From: Actinomycetota bacterium
Lineage (GTDB): Bacteria; Actinomycetota; Thermoleophilia; UBA2241
Assembly (NCBI GenBank): GCA_003132645.1
Contig: PKYM01000048.1
Coordinates: 234 to 14,596, forward strand
DNA: 14,363 nucleotides
Direction of reading: 5' to 3'
Shown here: positions 1 through 9,368 of the stretch, piece after piece
Numbering within the stretch: position 1 is the stretch's first letter
How the letters are laid out: each line of letters opens with the position of its first letter
The notes under the pieces: model-generated
What the model was told of the DNA's origin: nothing
What the model saw: the letters and a program-made list of their open reading frames with translations, nothing else
Databases searched by the model: none
Translations under genes and position numbers: made by a program

Positions 1-2406
<2,406 letters not shown>

Positions 2407-2443
2407 GTCCGGGGCCGGGTCGACGCGTCGCGTCGCGTCGGTC

Positions 2444-3460
2444 TTACTTGGTCGACGACGGCGACGGCGATGCGCTCGGGGCGGCGGTCAGCTGATCGGG
2501 GTTGAACCCCGCCGCGTACTTGATGTCGGCCGCGGTCTTTTCTTTGGCCAGCCAGGCCTGCCAGGTCTTCGTCTGCTGCTGCGAAGTCAGCGTGCTCTTG
2601 ATCTTCGCCTTGGCGCTGGCGTAGGTGGACTTCTTCGCGGGAGTGATCGCCGTGACCTCGAGGACGTGCCAGCCGTACTGGCTCTTGACCGGCGCCGAGA
2701 TCGTGTTGATCTTGAGCGAGAAGGCGGCGTCGTTGAACGGCTTGACCATCTGTCCGGTCTTGATCGGGCCGAGACTGCCGCCGCTGCTCTTGGTGCCGGT
2801 GTCGATCGAGTACTTCTTGGCGACCTTCGCCCAGTTGGCGGTGGTGTCGTTGGCGGCGAGCAGCGCCCGCACCTTGACCGCCTCGGCCTGGGTCTTGACC
2901 AGGACGTGGCGCACCGTGCGCGTGGCGGCCTGGTCGAACTGTGCCTTGTTTGCCTTGTAGTAGGCCTGCATCTGCGCCTCGGTGGGCGTGGACTTGCCGA
3001 TCACCTGCTGGTAGAGCTTCTGGCCGATCAGCGAGTTCTTGACGTAGGTCTTGAGCTGCGCTTGATCCATGCCGGCCTTCTGGGCGGCGGCATACATCTT
3101 CTGCGTGCCGCCGTACTGGGCGGCGATCTGCTGAAGCTGGGTCTGGACGTCCTTGTCTGAGACGGTGATCTTCTGCTTGTCGGCCCCGTTCAACACGAGC
3201 TGCTGCTCGATGAGATAGTTGACGATCTCGGCCGCGTAGCGGTTATAAGCGGTAGTCCCGACGCTCGGGAAAGCAGCCTGCCCTGTCTGCTGGGCGCTTG
3301 CTTTAGCCTGGTTGATGTACTGATCGAACTGCGCCTGGGTGACCGGCACGCCGCCGACAGTGGCGATGGCGCCCTGCGGAACCTTGCCACCGCAACCGGC
3401 GGCAACGAGGAGTGCCAGGCCCAGGGCAAGCGCGAGCGCTACCAGGGCGAGCTTCTTCAT
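2444..3460 (-). CDS. Parvulin-type peptidylprolyl isomerase lipoprotein (SurA/PrsA-like foldase)
   Basis: This is a 338-residue exported foldase likely anchored on the outer face of the cytoplasmic membrane. The N-terminus is a lipoprotein signal peptide: MKK, a hydrophobic Ala/Leu run, then AAGC with the lipidated Cys at residue 23. The lipobox has Ala rather than Leu or Val at -3, so it is slightly off consensus. Residues 30-175 form a SurA-N-like helical chaperone region (VPVTQAQFDQYI, IEQQLVLNGA). Residues 181-271 form the rotamase domain, with VRHVLV (His185), SSGGSLG at 225-231, a PFNDAAFSL segment and QYGWHVLEV (His265). The tail after 324 is Ala/Pro/Ser/Thr-rich low complexity. The ATG is preceded by GAGG at 3467-3470, 6 nt away. 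The gene lies 27 nt after mfd and has a likely promoter inside the mfd 3' end. The PpiC assignment is firm; SurA-like versus PrsA-like is not resolved. Confidence 0.93.
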   Translation of the reverse strand: MKKLALVALALALGLALLVAAGCGGKVPQGAIATVGGVPVTQAQFDQYINQAKASAQQTGQAAFPSVGTTAYNRYAAEIVNYLIEQQLVLNGADKQKITVSDKDVQTQLQQIAAQYGGTQKMYAAAQKAGMDQAQLKTYVKNSLIGQKLYQQVIGKSTPTEAQMQAYYKANKAQFDQAATRTVRHVLVKTQAEAVKVRALLAANDTTANWAKVAKKYSIDTGTKSSGGSLGPIKTGQMVKPFNDAAFSLKINTISAPVKSQYGWHVLEVTAITPAKKSTYASAKAKIKSTLTSQQQTKTWQAWLAKEKTAADIKYAAGFNPDQLTAAPSASPSPSSTK

Positions 3461-3487
3461 GGACGGCCTCTTTCGGGAGTTGGCAGA

Positions 3488-6400
3488 TCAGAGCATGCGA
3501 GTTTGAAGTATAGCATCGAGTGCCGACTCTACCCAAGGCAGGAGATGCGAAGTTTCGTTACGCTTGTGGGCGGTCAGCGTGGTCTTCTGTTTGAAGTAGG
3601 TGTACTGCTCGCCGGCGGCGCGCACGGCCGCGGCCCACTCGTCGTCCAGCCGCAGGCCTTCGACCTGCAGGCGGCCGCCACGATAGACGACGGCGGCGGC
3701 GCCCAGCGTCGCCGCCTTCAACCGTATCGACTGCAGCGCCAGCAGGCTCTCGACCGGCTCCGGCGGCACGCCGAAGCGGTCGGTGAGCTCGGCCCTCACC
3801 TCGGCGAGGGCCCGGGGGTCGGTCGCCCGGGCGATGCGCCGGTGGGCGTCGATCTTGGTGGCCTCGTAGGCGATGTACTCGGGCGGGATATAGGCCGTCA
3901 CCGGGATCTCGAGGCGCACCGGCGGCTGCGTCGCGGGCGGCTCGCCGCGCTGCTCGGCCACGGCCTCCTCGAGGAGCTGGGCGTACATCTCGAAGCCGAC
4001 GGCCGCCACCTGGCCCGACTGCTCGTCCCCGAGCAGGTTGCCGGCCCCGCGGATCTCCAGGTCGCGCATGGCGATCTTGAAGCCCGAACCCAGCTCCGTG
4101 TAGTCCGACAGCGTCCGCAGGCGAGCGGCGGCATCGCCGGTCAGGTAGTCCTCACTCGGGTAGAGCAGGTAGGCGTAGGCGTAGACGTCACTGCGCCCGA
4201 TGCGGCCGCGGATCTGGTAGAGCTGGGCGAGTCCCAGCAGGTCGGCGCGCTCGACGATCAGGGTGTTGGCGGTCGGCACGTCGATGCCGCTCTCGATGAT
4301 CGAGGTCGAGACCAGCACGTCGGCCTCGCCGGCCAGGAAGGAGAGCATCACCTTCTCGAGGGCGCGCTCGTGCATCTGGCCGTGAGCGACGGCGATGCGC
4401 GCCCCGGGCGCCAGGTCGCGCACGTGCTCGGCGGCCTGATCGATGGTCTCGACGCGGTTGTGCAGGTAGAAGACCTGGCCCTCGCGGGCGATCTCCTTCT
4501 CGATCGCCACGCGCACCAGCTCGTCGCGGTACTCGCCGATATAGGTGCGCACCTCGTGGCGGCCCCGCGGCGGCGTCTCGATCACGGAGATGTCGCGAAT
4601 GCCGGTGAGACTCATCTGCAGCGTGCGCGGTATGGGCGTGGCCGACAGGCTGACGACGTCGACCTGCAGCTTGAGCTGGCGCAGCAGCTCCTTCTGGCGC
4701 ACACCGAAGCGCTGCTCCTCGTCGACGATGACCAGGCCGAGGTCGCGCGGCACGACGTCGCGGGAGAGCAGCCGGTGGGTGCCGATCAGCACGTCGACCC
4801 TGCCTTCGCGGAATTCGGCCAGAACTCGTCGCTGCTCGGCCGCCGTGCGAAAGCGCGAGACCATCTGCACGTTGACCGGAAGCTCCTTGAAGCGCTCGGC
4901 AAAGGTCAGGTAGTGCTGCTCGGCGAGGATGGTCGTGGGCACCAGCATGAGCGTCTGCTTGCCGCCCTCGGCCGCCTTGAAGGCCGCCCGCAGGGCCACC
5001 TCGGTCTTGCCGTACCCGACGTCGCCGCAGATCAGGCGGTCCATGGGGTGGGGCGCTTCCATGTCGTTTTTGACATCGTCGATGGCTTCAGCCTGGTCGT
5101 CGGTCTCCTCGAAGCCGAAGCCCTCCTCGAGGCGGCGCGTGAGCTCGCCGTCGGGGCTGAAGGCGAAGCCGGGCACGGCCTGGCGGGCGGCGTAGAGGGT
5201 GAGCAGCTCGCCGGCCATCTCGGCGACCGCCTTGCGGGCCCGCGTCTTGACGGCCGACCAGGCGGCGCCGCCCAGCCGGTTCAGCGGCGGCGCCGCGCCA
5301 CTCGCGCCGATGTAGCGCGTCACCTTGCCGATCTGATCGTGCGGCACGAACAGCTTGTCTTGCTCCTTGAAGGCCAGGAAGAGGTAGTCGCGAGTGACCC
5401 CGGCCACTGTGCGTGTCTCGATGCCCGAGAACTGGGCGATGCCGTGGTCTTCGTGGACGACGTAATCGCCCGCCCGCAGGTCGAAGAACGAGGTCAGCCG
5501 CGAGCCGGCGAAGCGCGGCCCGGCGGGGGCCGCACGCACCAGGCTGCGCTCGCCGATCACGGCCAGCTTGAGCTCGCTCGAGACGAACCCCTCGCGCAGC
5601 GGCGCCGCCACGAAGTAGACGCCTGGCGGCAGGGCACGCCGCGCCTGCGTGCCGGTCGGAGCGGGCGGGCCTGCGCCATCCTCGGCGACCGGACCCGCGC
5701 CGTCCTCGCGCAGCGCGACGGCGTCGAGCAGGGTGACCTGGAGGCTCTTCAGGCGATAGCCGGCGCGGCTGGCTTCGCCGGGGTGGCGAAACACGACGAA
5801 GACGCGATAGCCGTCGTCTGACAGGCGCCGCAGGTCGCGCTGGGCGGCGGTAATGTCGCGCCCGGCCGGCTGCGGCCGGGCGGCGTGGAACTGCAGCTTT
5901 TGCTCGCGCTGCACGAGGTCGAGCGCCACGGCGTCGGACAGCACGCGGCGCACCTCGAGCAGCGGCAGGTAGAAGCGCTCGCGCAGCTCGCCGGGCAGGG
6001 CGGTGGTGAGCTCTGAGTCGAAGCCGGCCAGCGAGCGCACGACGTCGTCGGGACCGACCGAGGCGATGCGCAGAGCACGCTCCTGGCAGACGGTCGCGAG
6101 GTCGACGAAGCGATCCGAGAGGCGCGCCAAGGCGCGCGTCTCGGCGCGCCGGTAGGCCTCGTCAGGGGTCTCCTCGCGGCCGCTGAGCTCCCAGGAGCCA
6201 AGCTCCTGAGAGACGGCGCCCTGGACCTCGTCGTCGGTCGGATCGACCTCGGTCGACGTCGTGACCAGGCAGCGTTCGATCTCGCCCACGGCGCGTTGCG
6301 AGAACACCGAGAAGCGGCGCAGCGACTCGATCGTGTCGCCCCAGAACTCGGCTCGCACCGGCGCGCCGGTCGACGGATAGACGTCGACGATGCCGCCGCG

Positions 6401-6901
6401 CACCGCAAACTCGCCGCGCTCGCGCACCTGCTCGGCGCGCTCGTAGCCCAGGCTGGCGAGGCTGGCGAGGACGGAGTCGAAGGCCAGCTCGGCGCCCTGG
6501 ACCAGCGCCAGCGGACGGGGCTGGAGGGCGAGCGGGATGAAGCGCTCGAGCAGGGCGACGGCGTCGGCCACGACGACGCCGCCCGCCTCAAGCGCGGCCA
6601 GCGCCCGCTGCCGCTGGCCCAGCACGTGGGCCGCCGGCGCGACGTCGGCGCCGTAGAGCACACCGCGGGCGGGCAGCGTCTCGACCGTCTTTTCGAGGTA
6701 GACGGCCAGTTCGTCGGCGAGGCGCACCGCCTGCTCGGCGTCGGGCACGACGACGAGCCAACCGGGCGCCTCGGTGGCGCGTATCAGCGCGGCCAGAACG
6801 TAGGGTGCGTAGAAGCTCGGGGCGTACAGCGACGACCCCCGGCGCAGGAGGCCGGCGGCCTTCGCGAAGCGTTCATTCTCTGTCAGGTAGTCGAGAAACA
6901 C
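3488..6901 (-). CDS. mfd: Transcription-repair coupling factor Mfd
   Basis: Mfd is a DNA translocase that displaces stalled RNA polymerase and recruits UvrA to the lesion. The 1137-residue length matches the family (about 1150). Domains in order: UvrB-like D1/D2 (about 1-300, with RGGIVDVYP at 168-176 and EFWGDTIESLRRFSV at 185-199), D3, the CarD-like RNA-polymerase interaction domain (about 472-570, GDYVVHEDHGIAQFSG), and the helicase motor with Walker A GDVGYGKTE at 626-634, DEEQ at 727-730, SATPIPRT at 753-760 and QIRGRIGR at 896-903. The TRCF C-terminal domain follows from about 990. The start is GTG at 6899-6901 with GAGG at 6907-6910, 5 nt away. Residues 399-414 carry a duplicated EDGAGP unit in a D3 loop. 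The upstream gap holds a hairpin and a -10-like box, so mfd may start its own transcript. Identification is certain. Confidence 0.98.
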   Translation of the reverse strand: MFLDYLTENERFAKAAGLLRRGSSLYAPSFYAPYVLAALIRATEAPGWLVVVPDAEQAVRLADELAVYLEKTVETLPARGVLYGADVAPAAHVLGQRQRALAALEAGGVVVADAVALLERFIPLALQPRPLALVQGAELAFDSVLASLASLGYERAEQVRERGEFAVRGGIVDVYPSTGAPVRAEFWGDTIESLRRFSVFSQRAVGEIERCLVTTSTEVDPTDDEVQGAVSQELGSWELSGREETPDEAYRRAETRALARLSDRFVDLATVCQERALRIASVGPDDVVRSLAGFDSELTTALPGELRERFYLPLLEVRRVLSDAVALDLVQREQKLQFHAARPQPAGRDITAAQRDLRRLSDDGYRVFVVFRHPGEASRAGYRLKSLQVTLLDAVALREDGAGPVAEDGAGPPAPTGTQARRALPPGVYFVAAPLREGFVSSELKLAVIGERSLVRAAPAGPRFAGSRLTSFFDLRAGDYVVHEDHGIAQFSGIETRTVAGVTRDYLFLAFKEQDKLFVPHDQIGKVTRYIGASGAAPPLNRLGGAAWSAVKTRARKAVAEMAGELLTLYAARQAVPGFAFSPDGELTRRLEEGFGFEETDDQAEAIDDVKNDMEAPHPMDRLICGDVGYGKTEVALRAAFKAAEGGKQTLMLVPTTILAEQHYLTFAERFKELPVNVQMVSRFRTAAEQRRVLAEFREGRVDVLIGTHRLLSRDVVPRDLGLVIVDEEQRFGVRQKELLRQLKLQVDVVSLSATPIPRTLQMSLTGIRDISVIETPPRGRHEVRTYIGEYRDELVRVAIEKEIAREGQVFYLHNRVETIDQAAEHVRDLAPGARIAVAHGQMHERALEKVMLSFLAGEADVLVSTSIIESGIDVPTANTLIVERADLLGLAQLYQIRGRIGRSDVYAYAYLLYPSEDYLTGDAAARLRTLSDYTELGSGFKIAMRDLEIRGAGNLLGDEQSGQVAAVGFEMYAQLLEEAVAEQRGEPPATQPPVRLEIPVTAYIPPEYIAYEATKIDAHRRIARATDPRALAEVRAELTDRFGVPPEPVESLLALQSIRLKAATLGAAAVVYRGGRLQVEGLRLDDEWAAAVRAAGEQYTYFKQKTTLTAHKRNETSHLLPWVESALDAILQTRML
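3507..3536 (-). promoter_or_regulatory. Predicted sigma-70-type promoter with extended -10, inside the mfd 3' end
   Basis: On the minus strand, TGCTATACT occupies 3507-3515, an extended -10 (TGn plus TATACT). A weak -35, TTGGGT, lies at 3531-3536 with an 18-nt spacer. An A/T-rich box of this kind stands out against the GC-rich background. Transcription would begin near 3500, about 40 nt before the foldase start codon, and could also serve mazG and eno. The element overlaps the last codons of mfd, so codon choice there is doubly constrained. It is a prediction from motif and position only. Confidence 0.5.
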
Positions 6902-6930
6902 CGTCGCCTCGGTCGGTCGAGCAACACGCC

Positions 6931-6958
6931 AAAAGCCCCGCCGCCGCAGGCGCCGGGG
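6931..6958 (-). terminator. Probable intrinsic terminator after pth (GC-rich hairpin plus T-run)
   Basis: Read on the minus strand, a 10-bp stem with one G-G mismatch spans 6958-6936 (arms CCCCGGCGCC and GGCGGCGGGG, loop TGC), followed by CTTTT at 6935-6931. It begins 53 nt beyond the pth stop codon and ends 30 nt before the mfd start codon. The T-run is short at four residues, so termination may be partial. It would end the prs-rplY-pth transcript, or act in the mfd leader if the upstream -10-like box is active. Confidence 0.6.
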
Positions 6959-6971
6959 TCGAGCACCAGCG

Positions 6972-6977
6972 ATTGTA
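6972..6977 (-). promoter_or_regulatory. Candidate -10 element upstream of mfd (TACAAT)
   Basis: TACAAT lies on the minus strand in the pth-mfd gap. It differs by one base from the sigma-70 -10 consensus and is identical to the box upstream of prs. No convincing -35 is present 16-18 nt upstream, and there is no TGn extension. Transcription would start around 6965, so the hairpin at 6936-6958 would lie at the very 5' end of the mfd leader. Support is moderate to weak. Confidence 0.38.
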
Positions 6978-7010
6978 CCCGACGACCGCCGAAGCCTGCC
7001 GGGTCCTCCC

Positions 7011-7574
7011 CTACGTCGTTGCGTTGACCTCGTTCATGGCCGTCTCGACGCCCTCGGACACCCAGCGCTCCACCGCGTCGGCCGCGCGCCGCACGAGGTC
7101 GTCGACCTCGGCGCGCGGCTCGCTGAAGCGGCCCAGCACGTAGTCGGCCACGACGTCGGGATCGGTGCTCGCCGGCCGGCCCACGCCCACGCGCACGTGG
7201 TCGAAGTCGCGGCCGACCAGCTCGAAGATGCTGCGGATGCCGTTGTGCCCGCCGTGGCCTCCGCCCTGGGTGAGCCGCAGGCGTCCGAAGGGCAGATCGA
7301 TGTGATCGTGCACCACGAGCAGGCCGCTCTGCGGCAGACGCAGGTCGCGCAGCGCGGCGGCCACGGCGCGGCCCGACTCGTTCATGTACGTCGTGGGGAT
7401 GAACAGACCGACGCCGCGGCCGGCTATCGAGCCGGCCGCGTAGCGTCCGCTGTAGGTGCGTTTGGCGCGCGCGAACCCGTGCCGTCGCGCCAACTCGTTG
7501 ACGACCAGAAAACCGGCGTTGTGACGCGAGGAGGCGTACTCGGTCCCGGGGTTGCCCAGACCGACGACGAGCAG
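7011..7574 (-). CDS. pth: Peptidyl-tRNA hydrolase, non-canonical start
   Basis: Pth cleaves the ester bond of peptidyl-tRNAs released prematurely by ribosomes, recycling tRNA. The conserved family core is intact. Numbering from a CTG start at 7572-7574 (187 residues): VGLGNPG at 4-10 with Asn8, SRHNAG with catalytic His18, TYMNESG with Asn65, VVHD with Asp90 and GGHNG with Asn111. These match E. coli Asn10, His20, Asn68, Asp93 and Asn114. No ATG, GTG or TTG occurs in this frame between the rplY stop (7629-7631) and the conserved core; the first, a TTG at 7491-7493, would delete the catalytic His. Candidates are CTG at 7572-7574, or ACG at 7620-7622 (203 residues), which lies 9 nt after a GAGGAG. 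The frame is the same as that of rplY, so UAG readthrough would give a fusion. The function is certain; the start is not. Confidence 0.93.
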   Translation of the reverse strand: MLVVGLGNPGTEYASSRHNAGFLVVNELARRHGFARAKRTYSGRYAAGSIAGRGVGLFIPTTYMNESGRAVAAALRDLRLPQSGLLVVHDHIDLPFGRLRLTQGGGHGGHNGIRSIFELVGRDFDHVRVGVGRPASTDPDVVADYVLGRFSEPRAEVDDLVRRAADAVERWVSEGVETAMNEVNATT

Positions 7575-7628
7575 CTCGACAGGCTGCCCCGGCGACGGAG
7601 CGCGACGCGACCGGCCGGCCGTGAGCGC

Positions 7629-8276
7629 CTACTCCTCGGGCTCGGCCTCGTGCTCGCCGACCACCTCGGGCTCGACCAGAGCGGCTTCGGCCTCTTCGGG
7701 CTCCTCTTCGGCGAGACGTGGGGCCAGCACGGAGCAGATGACCTCGTCGAGGTCGTCGAGAATGGTGACCTCGGCGGGCACCGCCAGATCGGAGACGCGG
7801 GCCACGTCGCCGACGACGAGCTCCTCGACGTTGAGCGTGAGGTGCTCGGGCATGTCGGTAGGCAGGGCGGACACCAGGACCTCGCGGGTGACGACGTCGA
7901 GCACGCCGCCGTCGAGCCTGACGCCGGTCGGCGTGCCCAGGAGGGTCACCGTGACGTTCGACTCGATCAGCTCGGCGAGGTCGATCTCCTGAAAGTCGAC
8001 GTGAGTCATGAAGTGCTTGACCTTGTCGATCTCGTACTCCTTGACGATGGCGACGTGCGGCTTCGGGTGGCCCTCGATCACGACATCGAGCACCGCGTGC
8101 AGGCCGGCCCCGGTGGCGAGCGCGTCGCGCAGGGCGTGCTGTTCGACCGCGATGCTCAGAGCCGGCTTGCCTGAACCGTACAGGACGGCCGGGATCAGGC
8201 CGCGACGGCGCAGACGGCGGGCCTCACGGCTGCCGTCGACGTCGCGGGGGGATACCACGAGTTTGACTCGATCCAT
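7629..8276 (-). CDS. rplY: 50S ribosomal protein L25, long CTC/TL5 form
   Basis: L25 binds 5S rRNA in the large ribosomal subunit; the longer CTC form has an added C-terminal beta domain and is linked to general stress in Bacillus. The protein has 215 residues, against about 200 for typical CTC. The L25 domain covers roughly 1-95 (REARRLRRRGLIPAVLYG near 17-34, HFMTHVDFQEID near 83-94). The TL5-like C-terminal domain covers about 97-185 (LPTDMPEHLTLNVEEL). A Glu-rich acidic tail follows from about 188 and ends in EPEE. The ATG at 8274-8276 has AGGAG at 8288-8292, 11 nt away. A longer open frame continues upstream into the prs region but is only the antiframe of prs. The gene lies 17 nt after prs and its stop is in the same frame as pth. 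Confidence 0.96.
   Translation of the reverse strand: MDRVKLVVSPRDVDGSREARRLRRRGLIPAVLYGSGKPALSIAVEQHALRDALATGAGLHAVLDVVIEGHPKPHVAIVKEYEIDKVKHFMTHVDFQEIDLAELIESNVTVTLLGTPTGVRLDGGVLDVVTREVLVSALPTDMPEHLTLNVEELVVGDVARVSDLAVPAEVTILDDLDEVICSVLAPRLAEEEPEEAEAALVEPEVVGEHEAEPEE
7632..7637 (-). promoter_or_regulatory. Candidate ribosome binding site for pth, within the rplY stop region
   Basis: GAGGAG encodes the last two Glu residues of RplY, immediately before its TAG stop. It is the only good Shine-Dalgarno sequence ahead of pth. It sits 9 nt from an in-frame ACG (7620-7622) and 6 nt from an in-frame CTC (7623-7625), but about 57 nt from the CTG at 7572-7574. It therefore favours initiation just after the rplY stop, on a non-standard codon, by reinitiation or coupling. 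Confidence 0.4.
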
Positions 8277-8293
8277 GCTGGTTTCGTCTCCTG

Positions 8294-9286
8294 CTAGAAG
8301 AGGGCGTTCTCGCCGGCAAACAGCTCGCTGACCGATTCGCCTTCGAACACGCGCTTGATGGTGTCGGCGAGGATACCCGCCACCGACAGGACTTTGACCT
8401 TGGAGTCTACACTGGGCACCACCGGCAAGGTGTCGGTGACCACGATCTCCTTGACCGGCGAGGCGGCGATGCGTTCGTGAGCCGGACCCGAGAAGATGCC
8501 GTGCGTCGCGGTGACGTAGACCTCGCGCGCGCCGTGTTCGTACAGCGTGTCGATCGCGTTGATCACCGAGCCGGCCGTGTCGATCATGTCGTCGACCACG
8601 ATCGCGATCTTGCCGTCGACGTCGCCGATGAAGTGCAGCGTCTCGGCCTTGTTGTGCTCGGGACGCATCTTGGTCAGCACCGCAAGATCGCCGTCGATGC
8701 GGTTGGCGAAGCGCTTGGCGAGTTTCACCCCGCCTGCGTCGGCCGAGACGGCGACCAGCTTGGCGTCGTCGCCGAAGCCGCGATAGCGGAAGTAATCGGC
8801 CAGGATGGGCACGGCCGTCATGTGGTCGACGGGGATCTCGAAGAAGCCCTGCACCTGGCCCTGATGGAGGTCCATCGACAGGACGCGGTCGGCGCCGGCG
8901 GCCTCGAGCAGCGTGGCCATGAGGCGGGCGGTGATGGGCTCGCGGGCGGCGCTCTTTTTGTCCTGGCGTGCGTAGGGGAAGTAGGGCAGCACGGCTGTGA
9001 CGCGATGAGCCGAGGCCAGCTTGGCCGCCTGGATCATGATGAGCAACTCGACGACATGCTCGTTCAACTTGCCATGCGGCGACTGGACGAGGAACACGTC
9101 GGCGTCGCGGATGCTTTCTTCGTAGCGTGCGTAGATCTCGCCGTTGGCGAACGTCGTGAGCAGTATCGGGCCCAGCGCGATGCCCAGCTCGTCGGCGATG
9201 GCCTCGCCGAGCTGCGGGTTGCTGCGGCCCGCGAACAGCATGAGCCGGCGCTCCGTCGTGCCGACGTGACACGTCTTCATGGCCAC
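8294..9286 (-). CDS. prs: Ribose-phosphate diphosphokinase (PRPP synthetase)
   Basis: Prs makes 5-phosphoribosyl-1-diphosphate from ribose 5-phosphate and ATP, feeding purine, pyrimidine, His, Trp and NAD synthesis. Numbering from the GTG at 9284-9286 gives 330 residues, the usual class I length. Motifs are MLFAGRSNPQL at 16-26, FANGEIYARYEESIRD at 47-62, the ATP loop FPYARQDKK at 103-111, MDLHQGQVQGFF at 138-149 and the PRPP loop VVDDMIDTAGS at 230-240. The start is chosen by GGAAGG at 9293-9298, which is 6 nt from this GTG but 12 nt from the ATG at 9278-9280; the ATG would give 328 residues. The open frame also extends to 9379, but that part lies ahead of the predicted promoter and overlaps glmU. 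Prs sits next to glmU as in other actinobacteria and leads prs-rplY-pth. Confidence 0.97.
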   Translation of the reverse strand: MAMKTCHVGTTERRLMLFAGRSNPQLGEAIADELGIALGPILLTTFANGEIYARYEESIRDADVFLVQSPHGKLNEHVVELLIMIQAAKLASAHRVTAVLPYFPYARQDKKSAAREPITARLMATLLEAAGADRVLSMDLHQGQVQGFFEIPVDHMTAVPILADYFRYRGFGDDAKLVAVSADAGGVKLAKRFANRIDGDLAVLTKMRPEHNKAETLHFIGDVDGKIAIVVDDMIDTAGSVINAIDTLYEHGAREVYVTATHGIFSGPAHERIAASPVKEIVVTDTLPVVPSVDSKVKVLSVAGILADTIKRVFEGESVSELFAGENALF

Positions 9287-9292
9287 GGGGAT

Positions 9293-9298
9293 CCTTCC
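9293..9298 (-). promoter_or_regulatory. Ribosome binding site deciding the prs start
   Basis: GGAAGG lies 6 nt upstream of the GTG at 9284-9286 and 12 nt upstream of the ATG at 9278-9280. The spacing favours the GTG. The two options differ by only two residues. Confidence 0.6.
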
Positions 9299-9324
9299 GC
9301 TGCGAAACGTCTCTGCGGCCCTGG

Positions 9325-9333
9325 ATTGTATCA
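9325..9333 (-). promoter_or_regulatory. Predicted extended -10 promoter for prs
   Basis: The minus strand reads TGATACAAT, an extended -10 element (TGn plus TACAAT) in the 82-nt gap between glmU and prs. No good -35 is seen, as is usual for extended -10 promoters. A start near 9317 would give a leader of about 30 nt with the Shine-Dalgarno sequence inside it. It suggests that prs-rplY-pth can be transcribed separately from glmU. Confidence 0.5.
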
Positions 9334-9346
9334 GAGGTCGCGGCCT

Positions 9347-9360
9347 CGGCGCTTGCGCCG
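9347..9360 (-). repeat. Small hairpin in the glmU-prs gap
   Basis: A 14-nt inverted repeat with CGGCG arms and a CAAG loop lies 8 nt past the glmU stop codon. No T-run follows, so it is not a standard intrinsic terminator. It could be a weak 3' stabilising structure or chance in GC-rich DNA. Confidence 0.3.
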
Positions 9361-9368
9361 GGTGGTGC

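Noticed and set aside
3503..5821. Open frame of 772 codons on the plus strand opposite mfd
   Set aside because: It is the antiframe of mfd in GC-rich DNA; the translation is Gly/Leu/Val/Asp-rich without recognisable motifs, and mfd itself is a full-length conserved protein.
7629..9272. Single 547-codon frame joining part of the prs region to rplY
   Set aside because: Only the last 215 codons from the ATG at 8274-8276 are L25-like; the rest is an out-of-frame reading of prs.
9347..9360. Hairpin after glmU as an intrinsic terminator
   Set aside because: The stem is only 5 bp and is not followed by a T-run.
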